Positions 29,432-38,830 of a DNA stretch of 64,000 nucleotides are shown piece by piece. A program made the position numbers and the translations under genes. Source of the stretch: Euglena gracilis (Eukaryota; Euglenida; Euglenophyceae; Euglenales). Under the pieces are notes generated by a model. That model was not told where the DNA came from. It did not search any database and worked only from the letters and a program-made list of their open reading frames with translations. How positions within the stretch are numbered: the stretch's first letter is position 1; every line of letters starts with the position of its first letter. Location of the stretch: positions 21,937,823 to 22,001,822 of the forward strand of contig CP154955.1 in the NCBI GenBank assembly GCA_039621445.1, written 5' to 3'.

Positions 29432-32400
29432 CTCCAGGTCCGAACCGGCCGAATAGCCGGCTATGGGCCTTTTAGAGGTATAAACGGATTTCAACGTGCG
29501 CACCGCCATGCGGGCCTTGTCGAAATCGGTATCCGTGGTCTCATCCCCCTCCCTGCCCGAAGCCGGGGTGTCATCCTCCAAACAAGATATCTTGAAACCG
29601 ACTTTATGGCGGTTGGAGGAGTGACCCTTGTCACCGCGATTCATACCGCGATGACGTTGGCCAGGGCGGGGAGAACGAGAACGCGGACATTTGGATGAGT
29701 GGTGATCACTCGATCCACAAAGCGAACACCGAGATTTGTGTCGCGAATCTGGATAACGGGGGGATCGGTTTCCCGATTTCCCGTCAAACCGTCGTGGTGA
29801 CCGGGTATCCCGTCGACCATGACCGGTGTATCGGGGTTTTCCCGATGAGGATCGCGAAGAAGATGATCCGCTTCGCGAACGCGATCGCGATGTCTCGCGA
29901 TGAGAATCACGCTTCTTGGCCGGGGCACCGGGTGACCTACCCCGAGGGGTACCGTGTTTCCGCTCATCGCGGAACGGGATCCGGGGGCTAATACCACCGG
30001 AACGGGGACCCGATGACCGTGAATTGCCCGATTGGCGTGAAAACGCGGAGGAACCCGAACCCCGTGATGAGGTCGAGCCACGCGGACTCTGAATACGCTT
30101 TCGCGCTTCAGGATTAGGGCACTCCCGAGACATATGTCCCGGTTTGTTGCACAAAAAGCACACTTTATCCGTGGCTTGGTCCGAAGAACGCGGGTATCGC
30201 GTTTTCGATCCCGTGGTTGGTGAAATGGGTGAAACCGGTGATTTTTGCAATGCGTTCACCGAACCAGCCGGTAATCCTGCGGTTGGGTGTGCGGTATACG
30301 CGGACTGAATCTGACCAAGAAGCTGTGATAGCTTCAATTGCTTGGAAACGTAGTTCCAGCGTTGGTCAAGAGTCATTGCATTACCCGCCAACTCCTCACG
30401 GTGGATATCCTTGATGAGGCTAGGCGTGAAATGCATGAGAACAGCGTCAAACTGTTCGCGCATTTGCTTTTCACTGAGTTCATCCACTTCAGCAGCAAGT
30501 CCTAACCATTTGGCATACCAAAGGTCAATGGACTTCCATTTGCGATCGGGTGGGGCGCATTGCCGCCACTTGGTCTCCAGGGTAATCCTAGCGACCAAAC
30601 TTGAACTGGTGGAAGCGTATTGCTCCACCAGGTCATCAAAGGAAACGCGGTAGCGAATGACGAGTTGTCGCGCGCGCTCCTTCTCATCCCTAGGGAGGCA
30701 ATCGATGAATTCCATCTTGATCACCTCCGGGTTTGTGTCCTGGGTTGGCCCTTTCAATGCCCAGTAGTACTCCCAGTCCCGGAAAAACTGTCTCCATGTG
30801 GTTGGGTCACCGTCCCATTGGGGTTTCACCTTATTCGCGATTGCGATGGTGCCCTTGAAGTCTTTCTGAAAAACCCGTTGGCCCTCGGTGGTATTCCGTG
30901 GATTCGGGCCCGGGTACGCTCGAGCACCAAGCGTATCCTTTCCGGATTCTTGTCGGAATCGCGAAATTTCTGGTGAAGGTGAATCCTGGTACCGGAAATC
31001 CGGTCGCAAACCCTGTTGGTCACCCGTAATAGGGGGACACTCCGGTGTGGGAGTATGTCGCGCATGCAACATGTGACCCACTCCCGGTGTACGGGTTTGG
31101 CTCATTCCACGCACAAGCATGGAATGATGGATTTCTTGGTGGAGACTTGGCGGAATCGCCGTGTTTTCCGAAAATTCGGTTCCCGTAATGGGAAATTCAT
31201 CCGAAAACTGGTTTTGAGTTGTGGGCAAGGCCAATGGTGGCACAATTCGCGGAATCGCGGATTGTGACACTCGGGACACGGGTGGTGGTGGTGCATGTGC
31301 ACCCAGAGCCGGGTTATGAAAACGCGACTCTGGAACATTTGGCGCATCTTCGGCAATGCATACTGCCGAATTGCGGTGTGAAACCCGCTGTTGGTTGGAC
31401 ACATTATCCAAACCCACAGACAAGTCATGCACACTTTGCTCCAAATGCTCAACGAGTTGGAGTTGGCCGCAAATACGGTCAACTTCATCCTCCAAAGCGC
31501 GAATACGCTTACGGTAACGGGAAAAGTCATCCAAGTGCGGAATCCTTTCGGAAATTCCGGTAACATCTTGGACAAGTTTTCCGTGAGACTTATCCAATAA
31601 TTGGAGTTGTCCCATTAATGCTTTTACAGCATTTGAGAGAATCTGCAAAGGTGATGTCATCTTGGTTGGTGTGGTGGTGGGTGCAACCGGTGCAGGGTTA
31701 TCCGACAACACGGTTGTGGTACCCATGGGCAAATTTCCAGGTTGTGGCTTATCCAGAAACGCGGAAATTCGCTCATCCAACCTGGTAATCTCACTTTGCG
31801 TGGATCGGGCATTCCGATTCACCGATTCCTCAAGCCGTAATAGGCTGTTGCAGAAATCTTGCAAGGTATCCTGATTGTTAGTGAGCATTTTGTCATAAAA
31901 TGCCTTGAAATCGGGGTTCTCGGTAATCCGAGAACCGGAACCTGCAGGTAGAGACTGCATTTCCGTTACTTTGGTAGACACCGATGCATACCGGGTCTGG
32001 AGTTCCCCAATAGCAGTCTGAATACCGCTAATGTCCGGAACTCGGTGGGAAAGTGCGGAATAGCTTTGTTGCAAACCCGCAATGGCCGAGTTAATCCCGC
32101 CAATGTCGGATTGCAACTGCAACTGCAGGGAATCCTGCCGTTGTGCCATTTCCGCGACTTTCGCGCTCAGATTGGATAATCCAACCCGATTCGCGTCACA
32201 ATAGCAGGTTTTCTGCTCCAAACGGGAAAGTCGCTCCTCCAACTGCCGCACATACGTGTGGGGAGCAAAATTCTCGTTGGCTTGTGACTGGAATTGCCGA
32301 AACTTTTCCGTTTCATCGCACAACTGCATAATGCGGTGTTGCGATTCATGGAAAGTTGCGGACAATGTGGTGAAATGGTCCATAGACACAAATCCACCAC

Positions 32401-33406
32401 TGCTGGATGTTGCAGACGAGGAATCTCGTGCATGCAACTGTTGTTGCAAATGCAACAACGCAGATGAACAGGACTCCATTTGTCCCGATAACTGTTGTAG
32501 TGAGCCATGCAAGTGCAGAAACTTGGAGTCATTCCGCGTTTCCGCTTCATGCATGCATTCACTAATTTGCCGGAAGTTTTGCGGGAGCTGTTGGCATATT
32601 CTGTCAAAGGTTTCCCGAAAGTTTGCAAGGTCAATACCCGCACTTTCGAAGTTCCTCTGGCAATATCTGCCAACTTCCTGCAAGTAATTCCAGCAGTGTT
32701 CCAGCTTGGTGAAGACATGTTTCTGGTTGTCCTCATCAAATTGAAGCACTTTGTTCAATGCGGTTGCACACTCTGCGACGCATTGTTGCACATGGTTGAA
32801 CTGCCTCACAAGGGGGTGATCCCCTGGAAGCCGAGCAACGATATCCTGCACATCCTCAGCAGTGAGGAGCTCACCAGTGCCCTTCCCATAGTCATCCATG
32901 GGTTGGGATGTACCGGAGAATTCCGGCACCACGAGGCGAGTCTCCGGTTGCCAAGGTAGTACGGGATAGCACCCGATATCGGGGGGTGGTGGCAAAGCTC
33001 TGTAAGGGCTTGCCGGTGGAAGAGCGGGTGGTGGTTGAAAGAAACACGGGGTTTCCAACCCACCATCACCAGAGAAGCCCGGTGGCGGAATCACCACGGG
33101 TCTCTCCGGTGTGTGCAGCTGCACCATTGTCGCAGACGGAGGCGAATACCCCCGTTGTGGCAAGGTGAGCGCGGAAGAGGCCGCATTAGCCTCTGAAGCC
33201 AATGAAGTGGTGAGCTCATCGCCGACCACTATCAATGATGACAAGTGTTGCAATTGTGACAATTGAATCAATTGTGCCTCATCGGCGTGGGAACTGGAAG
33301 CATTTTCACATAAAAGCTTCCAATCCCCAGTTTCTTGGTCAATGTCTTGCAATGATGCCTGTAATAAGGCATAGTTGAATTGATGGTTGGGGCCTGTGCT
33401 TTGCAT
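29429..33406 (-). CDS. gag: Gag of the large chromovirus
   Basis: 1,325 aa from an ATG at 33,404-33,406 (an upstream GTG in frame is less likely). Residues 1-220 are Pro/Ser-rich and about 230-700 are rich in heptad-like Gln/Leu/Glu patterns typical of coiled coil. A capsid-like segment starts near residue 860 (WDGDPTTWRQFFRDWEYYW). Two CX2CX4HX4C zinc knuckles follow (CFLCNKPGHMSREC about residue 1,084; CSLCGSSDHHSSKC about 1,226), separated by an Arg/Ser/Gly-rich nucleic-acid-binding stretch. It packages element RNA into particles. It is two to four times longer than usual Ty3/gypsy Gag. It ends in UAG, with the protease continuing in the same frame. Confidence 0.5.
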   Translation of the reverse strand: MQSTGPNHQFNYALLQASLQDIDQETGDWKLLCENASSSHADEAQLIQLSQLQHLSSLIVVGDELTTSLASEANAASSALTLPQRGYSPPSATMVQLHTPERPVVIPPPGFSGDGGLETPCFFQPPPALPPASPYRALPPPPDIGCYPVLPWQPETRLVVPEFSGTSQPMDDYGKGTGELLTAEDVQDIVARLPGDHPLVRQFNHVQQCVAECATALNKVLQFDEDNQKHVFTKLEHCWNYLQEVGRYCQRNFESAGIDLANFRETFDRICQQLPQNFRQISECMHEAETRNDSKFLHLHGSLQQLSGQMESCSSALLHLQQQLHARDSSSATSSSGGFVSMDHFTTLSATFHESQHRIMQLCDETEKFRQFQSQANENFAPHTYVRQLEERLSRLEQKTCYCDANRVGLSNLSAKVAEMAQRQDSLQLQLQSDIGGINSAIAGLQQSYSALSHRVPDISGIQTAIGELQTRYASVSTKVTEMQSLPAGSGSRITENPDFKAFYDKMLTNNQDTLQDFCNSLLRLEESVNRNARSTQSEITRLDERISAFLDKPQPGNLPMGTTTVLSDNPAPVAPTTTPTKMTSPLQILSNAVKALMGQLQLLDKSHGKLVQDVTGISERIPHLDDFSRYRKRIRALEDEVDRICGQLQLVEHLEQSVHDLSVGLDNVSNQQRVSHRNSAVCIAEDAPNVPESRFHNPALGAHAPPPPVSRVSQSAIPRIVPPLALPTTQNQFSDEFPITGTEFSENTAIPPSLHQEIHHSMLVRGMSQTRTPGVGHMLHARHTPTPECPPITGDQQGLRPDFRYQDSPSPEISRFRQESGKDTLGARAYPGPNPRNTTEGQRVFQKDFKGTIAIANKVKPQWDGDPTTWRQFFRDWEYYWALKGPTQDTNPEVIKMEFIDCLPRDEKERARQLVIRYRVSFDDLVEQYASTSSSLVARITLETKWRQCAPPDRKWKSIDLWYAKWLGLAAEVDELSEKQMREQFDAVLMHFTPSLIKDIHREELAGNAMTLDQRWNYVSKQLKLSQLLGQIQSAYTAHPTAGLPAGSVNALQKSPVSPISPTTGSKTRYPRSSDQATDKVCFLCNKPGHMSRECPNPEARKRIQSPRGSTSSRGSGSSAFSRQSGNSRSSGPRSGGISPRIPFRDERKHGTPRGRSPGAPAKKRDSHRETSRSRSRSGSSSSRSSSGKPRYTGHGRRDTRSPRRFDGKSGNRSPRYPDSRHKSRCSLCGSSDHHSSKCPRSRSPRPGQRHRGMNRGDKGHSSNRHKVGFKISCLEDDTPASGREGDETTDTDFDKARMAVRTLKSVYTSKRPIAGYSAGSDLE

Positions 33407-33595
33407 CTTTCTGACGACAAAAACAGCAAAAACCCACAAAACTAAGCAGTTGTGCTGGCACCAGAGGGGCTGTAACGGGTAATACCGTACAGAACCTTCC
33501 GGAGCCTGCTCGTCTGCTTAGACGTTGACTAGAAGCCGGGAGCTGACGCTGCGACCGTGTAATAACGGTGCAGGGGCTCTCCGCTGCCAGTCAGC

Positions 33596-33756
33596 GTAGG
33601 ATTGAACCAATCTGCTACCAAATGTAAAACCTGGTAGCCTTTCTTTCTGTGAAGTATGTGTAGGATCGTAACCTAATCTGCTACCAAGTGTAATACTTGA
33701 TAGCGTTTCTTTCTGTATGGGCTGTATGTGTAGGATCGTGACCTAATCTGCTACCA
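33596..33756 (-). repeat. Three tandem PBS-like units
   Basis: The plus-strand word AATCTGCTACCA occurs at the end of three units (ending 33,620, 33,686 and 33,756) spaced 66 and 70 bp apart. Each is preceded by GTAGGATYG-like sequence, and the two LTR-proximal units are followed by AAGTGTA, the start of the LTR; the third reads AAATGTA. The two distal copies can fold into hairpins in which the PBS word pairs with GGTAGC or GATAGC. Confidence 0.5.
33739..33756 (-). promoter_or_regulatory. Primer-binding site of the large chromovirus (initiator Met tRNA type)
   Basis: Immediately after the 5' LTR the minus strand reads TGGTAGCAGATTAGGTCA. The first ten bases are complementary to the ...UCUGCUACCA 3' end usual for eukaryotic initiator methionine tRNA. 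The following bases also resemble a T-arm, so the host tRNA may match further than shown by other organisms. Confidence 0.5.
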
Positions 33757-34072
33757 AGTGTACGTCTGATTCCCAATTCCCCTTTCCCAATTCCCAAAAG
33801 CCTTCGCTTTCGCCTTGGCGCACCTACTTGGGAACTGAAAATCAGAGTAACAGTAAAAACCCTTTTCCCACTTCCCAAGAAGCAAAGCACGGAGCAATGC
33901 AGGGAGGACGGACTGGAAATCCAAGTCCGGTCCAAGGAAAAGGAAGGAAAAGGTATAAGAAGAATACCACCTGTGGAGAGAGAAGGGGGCACCCATTAGG
34001 AGATCCTAATAGGATCTGCTTCCATCCTAACTTCCTCAACGGAAGGGGACAGAAGCATACGCCTGGTACACA
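33757..34072 (-). repeat. 5' LTR of the large chromovirus
   Basis: 316 bp, with near-inverted ends AGTGTAC and GTACACA. Identical to 17,448-17,763. Followed, in element orientation, directly by the primer-binding site. Confidence 0.5.
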
Positions 34073-34985
34073 CCAAATCCACAGATAAATACCATGTGGG
34101 GCCCGCCTACCTCCACCCCAGCCTTTCCACCTTAGAGAGCCATGTCGTACGACCTACCCCGTACAACATGACCCCCCATGGGGTCCAGCCGGGGCGTCGG
34201 CGACCCCCGCCGAGCCAAACCGGAGCAGAGCCCCCTTGAAGCGGCCCAGCACCGAACGGGGAGGCGGCACACACCACAGCCATCACAGCAGCAACAGGTT
34301 GACGAACTCGAAGATGATCACCAGATGTGCATTTGTAGGGCTGTTGCACAACCCTGATCACTGTTTTTTACGAGGTCAGGCTCCTCGCGACGAAATCTGC
34401 AGGGGGAACTTGACCAATGACGTTGAAACTTGACATCTTGAACTTGGGAAATTGAAATCTTGAACATCACACCTTGGATCCTCCACAGCTTGGCCTTGGG
34501 GACTTGAAATCTTGGAAATGATGACAGAACTCATTCACAGATTGACCTTGGGAAATTGAAATCTTGAAATGACAACTTTCTTCCACCACAGATTCCTTGG
34601 GATCTTGATATTGAACTTGACATCTTGACTTGAACTTGACCCTGAAATGACATCTTGACAGACATTTTGGAGATTGAGATTATTGATGATGATGGCGGGC
34701 TGTGATTGACATTCGTCTGTCCTTCAGCCCAGGCTCCAACCAAGATCCACAACAGCACCAACTCCAGGATCGCCTGCTGCTAGCTTGATCTGGAGAATTG
34801 ATCATGGTGGCCCAACACAGCATCTCACTGTGTGCCAACTGGTGTCTTCCTCTGCCTTGTCCCCTTCTGCTGCTGAGCTGGCCCGCCACTTCCATGACAT
34901 TTCACTTCTGAGTGTCTCCCGGCTCCACAGGTACGTTTGTTTGTTTTACGGGGCTTTTCTGCACAGCAAATCTCATACAAGTTTG

Positions 34986-35275
34986 TGCAAGTTGGGGGAT
35001 GGTCCAGTGTGTCCAGATAATTTCACCACATCAGACTTCTGGCCAATTCCAACTTTTCAGCCTTCAGGGGTCTTCTTCCCAAACTTCCCCACACAGCACC
35101 CCAGAAGACAAGACTTGATACTTTGAATCCAGTTCAGAGTCCCACGCAAACTTGTACGCTGTTTGCCAGCTTGCCTGTGAAAAATGTAATTCACCAAAAT
35201 CTCTGTGAGGCAATGATTTTAGTTTCTGCTGGCATCTCTTACCAAAATAAATCTCAAACCTGGCCCGCGCTCACA
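34986..35275 (-). repeat. LTR (5' in element orientation) of TRIM-1 copy 1
   Basis: 290 bp, TG...CA ends, partner of 16,970-17,258. The candidate primer-binding site lies against its inner edge at 34,967-34,985. Confidence 0.5.
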
Positions 35276-35455
35276 CCGTAGTAATCTGGAGATCATTGAG
35301 TTCTAACAACCTGCCCGGTGGTGGCTTGAAACCAGGGCAACCGGACTCCTGGCAAAGAGCAGCGTATCCACCCTTATGGCCCCTTATCCACATGTGGGTT
35401 GTGATCAATTTCAGTTTTCGAACTTCGAATATCGCAAGCCCACACGTTCCGTAAT
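35276..35455 (+). pseudogene. Ty3/gypsy relic, continuation of the methyltransferase
   Basis: Directly after the TRIM target duplication the sequence reads LEIIEF, a stop, then QPARWWLET...FSNFEYRKPTR. This matches the part of a C5 methyltransferase after motif IV (an ENP-like region, then YRKPTR). It continues the domain interrupted at 16,969. Confidence 0.5.
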
Positions 35456-35560
35456 CCCTCGAGACAAAACGACAAGGGTGGAAGGGACACCCAGGGCGAA
35501 GCACAAAGACCTTGTGAGCCTGACCCCCCCACCCATAAAAGAAAATTAGTCTTCAAAAGC
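35455..35560 (+). mobile_element. DIRS terminal fragment
   Basis: CTCGAGACAAAACGAC, then AAGGGACACCCAGGGCGAAG and CACAAAGACCTTGTGAG, resembles the internal complementary region of the DIRS copy at 51,740-51,803. It is too short to show more. Confidence 0.5.
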
Positions 35561-36169
35561 CCTCGGTCAGAAAGTAGGGGCCAGGGGGGGGCAGAGGGTA
35601 TCTCGTGGGTTTACCCCTGTTGCGGAAGGAGAATTTCCTATGGAAAAAAAGGGATGATCACATGGGGGGGATGGGGATCCAGTGCAGGAAGATGATGATC
35701 CTCAGCCCAATTCCCGCATGCAATTGGTTCTGCCCAGCCCCAGTACAGTGTCAGCGCCGCAGCCCAGCTCTTCAAACACGTGGTCGAATTACCCGAGCGG
35801 AAAATCATTTTCCGTTACCTGGAGGAGGACTGCTGTTCACACCAAAAACCGGGGGTTGCTGGCTCGTGAATCCGTTTAGGAATCGAAGTCGCATCGCGGC
35901 AAATTTAGCTGACCACAGTTTTCGTCCTCTGACTCAGCTAGGCCAGGAATTTTTTCGTACTCCTGGCTCAAAATTGGCTGGTCGGCTGCTGGCGCTGATA
36001 TTGGGGTAGCTAGCTGGGGCTGAACTTGCTGCCTCACAATTTCCAGTGGAAAGGTTGGCTCTGCTGCAGCTGGCTGGGGCTGGGTTGGACACGCTGTGTT
36101 GCCTTCTGTGCCCAAATCCCAGCAATTTCCAAACCCCAATGGGTTCAAAACTGCCGAATGGAGGCCTCT

Positions 36170-38830
36170 GTCCCGGTGGCCTTCTTGCAGGGGCAGCGCC
36201 TTCGGTGGGACGTCCGGGACAAGGAGACGTACGCGGTGGTTGGAGCCCTTGACAAGTGGGCCGGCTTTCTTCTGGACAACGAGATCCTCGTCCTGACCGA
36301 CCACCGCAGCGTCGAGTCGTTGAACAAGGAGTACGTCGCCGGTGTGGGCCCGCAAGGGGGGCGGACCAGGTGGCATGCGAAGCTGAACGAGTTCCGCATC
36401 ACCGTGGTGCAGTGCCGGGGAGACCAGCGTCGTGGGCGACGCCATGTCCCGCTTGGCGCACCCAGCGTTGCAAGGCTGGCGCGACACCTCTTGGCACGGC
36501 AAGGAGGCCGACACGAAAGAGATGAAGGCCCACGTCCTGGGGGAGAAGCGTCCCCCGCGAAGGCAGTACATCCCGTGGACAAGGAGACCATGGCGGAGGA
36601 GGTGGAGAGGTCGACCCTGAAGGAGGGGAGAGAGCTGTCCGTCGTTCAGCTGATCCCACTCCAGTCGGTCGCCGCGCTCCCGTCAACGTCCCGCATCGCC
36701 GTCACCACACGCAGGCGCCTCAACACGCAGCGCAACGCCCAAGGCACCCGAGCGGACGCCCCGCACGGTATGCGATCCGAGCACCCACGTGAGACACCCC
36801 CATTAGCCTCGTCACCCGCGGCCGCGGCAGTCCCACCGCCGGCACCGTCCGTGGCAGTCCCACCGTCTCTGTCGAGCATCGCACCACCAGCGTCCGTGCC
36901 AGCACCATCATTCAGCGCGCCATCGTCAGTACCACCACCGGACCCGCAGTCCATCGCCCCATCCTCAGCGCCCACGGTGCCATCCACCACGTCTACAGCC
37001 GGCCTGCCGTCACCGGCCGTTCCTGTCCCATCCGCAGCGCCCACGGTCCCATCCGCCGCGTCCACAGCCGGTGTGCTGTAACCAGCCGTGGCCGTCCCGT
37101 CAGCATCGCCCGCAGCTGGTGTGCCGTTACCGACCGTGCCTGTGTCCCCACATCCTGACCTGGACATCAAAGTCTTCGGCACGGACAGGAGCAATGAGTA
37201 CGCGGATTGCCGCGCTGGAAGCACATCTTCGACCAGGCCCGCAACGGCCCGGGCTGGCCCAGTGGGTTCCAGCTGGTGGAGGGCCGGCTCGTCACGGAGG
37301 CGAGCGTGTCGTGCCGAGTGGCCCGCTGGCGGAGGTGCTGAAGGAACAGCACTCGGTCTCCGTCCACATCAGCGGGAACCGGCTGTTGGAGGAGGCAGAG
37401 AGGCAGACCGCACCTACGTCTTCGCGGACAGGCTGGCTACGACGAAGATGGCCGGCGGGCTGCAGCGGTCGTACCCGATGCGCCAGACGACCTAGCACCC
37501 GCACCAGCCGCTGCGGCCGAAGGTCTTCCCGAAGCCCGTCCCGCCGTTCATCATGGCGTCGGTGGCCATCGACCCCTTCGATGCCGGAGGTGGACTTCGA
37601 GGGGAAGCTGTGCAACGTGTTCGCTCCCTGAGTCGACCGCCACAGTGGGTGGGTCGTGGCCACGGCCCACCACCGCCGCCACCGTGGCCAAGACAGTGTA
37701 CCGCGGGTGGTGGTCGCCGCACGGGCTGCCCAGCGTGATCAACAGTTATGGCGGGCCCCATTTAGCCGGTGCGTGGTGGCGCACCGTATGCGGCCTCCAC
37801 GAGATCCGCCACGACTACACCCAGGCGTACCACCACGTTGCGAACGGGTGGACGGAGTCCCTCGGTGCGCAGCTGCAGAAGTGGATCCGGAGAGAGAAGG
37901 CTGAGTCGTCGGTCATCTAGGTGGAGTCCTGGCCAGGGCCGTGCAGAAGCTGAACGAATCCAAGGCGCAGCACGGCGTGATCCCATACGAGGTGCTGTAT
38001 GGACGGAATCGGTGGACTGGTGGCTTTCCGTGTACGGCCATGGTCATAGTGGAGGACGCCGTGTCGTTCTTTGAGAGGCAAAAGGCCGTGGACGAGAATT
38101 TCGCTGACGTCCTCAACGACCACAAGCAGCAAGCGGACCAGAAGAAACGGAGCAGGAAGGACCTCGAGGAGTTCGCCAAGAAAGACCTGCGAGGCGGCAG
38201 GGCCAGAAGCTCGAGAGCTGGCTCGGCCCAGCCAGGGTCACCGCGCGCCTTGAGGAGCACCTCTACGAACAGGAAGCCACCGCTATCAACTCAAGGCCTA
38301 ACCCCCCCCCCCCAATATAAGAAACCCTTTGGGCCGATCAGCCGACACCCAAATATAAGAAACGGGTTTCTTATATTTGGGGGGGGGTTTACCGCCACGA
38401 CCCGCGGTTGTGGGGTCCGCCCAAGATGTTCGCCTACCAGCAGACAAACCGCAAGAATACGTGGAAATCGAGGAATGGACGATCCGGCAGCACCGCAGAC
38501 GAGACGACGGCGACTGGGATTTCGAGGTGAAGTGGGTGGCACCCGACCGTCACGTGGGAGCCGTTGAAGAATTTCTTCCATCGCTACTCTCACCAGATGA
38601 TCGAGTACGCCAAGTCCAAGAAGCCCAACGTGGACCTGCTGGACTACCTCCACCGCAACCCGCCTGAGGTGGCGTTCACCATCGCGGAGGTGAAGAAGCA
38701 GGAGCAGGAGGTCATCGACAACACCGAGTGGGAGGATCCACCCGAGGAGTGGGTTTGGCCCGACGAGAACGCGAAGGCAAGCAGCCAGGAATGCGGACCC
38801 CCCGGTGGGCACAGCGGTGCCTGCAGACCA
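36170..38830 (+). pseudogene. Ty3/gypsy relic, 3' part: RNase H, integrase, chromodomain
   Basis: Frameshifted remains in element order. RNase H about 36,195-36,400 (RWDVRDKETYAVVGALDKW, LLDNEILVLTDHRSVES). A Pro/Ala/Ser-rich linker follows at 36,650-37,170. The integrase core is about 37,690-37,915 (HGLPSVINSYGGPHLAGAWW, AYHHVANGWTESLG), with its C-terminal part at 37,935-38,180 (VIPYEVLYGRNRWTGG). A chromodomain-like end is at 38,440-38,600 (EEWTIRQHRRRDDGDWDF, then EVKWVA and TWEPLKNFFHRYSHQ in two frames). It is on the same strand and in the right order to be the 3' half of the element seen at 15.7-16.97 kb. The RT itself is missing or unrecognisable (35.6-36.1 kb). A small hairpin insertion interrupts it at 38,300. 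Confidence 0.5.
38300..38390. mobile_element. Small foldback element inside the gypsy relic
   Basis: AACC-C(n)-AATATAAGAAACCC (38,300-38,327) is inverted at 38,364-38,390. A third copy of the AATATAAGAAAC word (38,351-38,363) makes a perfect hairpin with the right arm. It splits the chromodomain-encoding sequence. Confidence 0.5.

Larger units (their letters stand above)
18859..33699. repeat. Dispersed short hairpins with GTAAT-type loops
   Basis: Many perfect 4-9-bp inverted repeats surround loops TAAT, GTAAT, GTAATA or ATAATA (plus strand). Examples (start-end, stem): 31,915-31,936 GGTTCTCGG; 22,257-22,275 CAATTCC; 33,355-33,372 ATGCCT; 27,620-27,637 GTGGTA; 22,933-22,948 GGCAGG; 23,396-23,410 CGCGG; 21,931-21,945 GAGCC; 31,180-31,194 TTCCC; 22,294-22,308 GTGGT; 26,360-26,373 CAGCG; 33,554-33,569 ACCGT; 33,685-33,699 CAAGT. 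They occur in gag, pol, the X ORFs and the 5' leader. I did not notice a similar set elsewhere in the window. Confidence 0.5.
17448..34072 (-). mobile_element. 16.6-kb Ty3/gypsy chromovirus-type LTR retrotransposon, very young
   Basis: Two 316-bp LTRs (17,448-17,763 and 33,757-34,072) are identical by eye and flanked by the 5-bp duplication CCAAA (17,443-17,447; 34,073-34,077). The empty target can be read in the related TRIM copy at 45,480-45,500, where only one CCAAA is present. Reading the minus strand: 5' LTR, three PBS-like copies, gag, UAG, protease, pol with chromodomain, three or four extra ORFs, polypurine tract, 3' LTR. Identical LTRs mean insertion was recent, and all main ORFs are long, so the copy may be active. 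Typical Ty3/gypsy elements are 5-8 kb; the extra length lies in a large gag, a domain between protease and RT, and the region after pol. Confidence 0.5.
16970..35275 (-). mobile_element. TRIM element family 1, copy 1 (split by the large chromovirus)
   Basis: Two direct repeats of about 289 bp (16,970-17,258 and 34,986-35,275) flank an internal region with no coding capacity. They begin TGCAAG and end CTCACA on the plus strand and are flanked by a 4-bp duplication CCGT (16,966-16,969; 35,276-35,279). Minus orientation is set by a polypurine tract against the left repeat and a conserved 19-nt motif (34,967-34,985) against the right repeat. Without the insertion the element would be about 1.7 kb, the size expected of a terminal-repeat retrotransposon in miniature. 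It inserted inside the methyltransferase of the older gypsy element. Confidence 0.5.

Noticed and set aside
33596-33756. Tandem units as a CRISPR-like array or as tRNA genes
   Set aside because: Only three units, eukaryotic context, and the repeated part is a primer-binding site with LTR edge; no full cloverleaf can be formed.
36145-36591. Minus-strand ORF opposite the gypsy RNase H
   Set aside because: Shadow of the plus-strand RNase H coding sequence.
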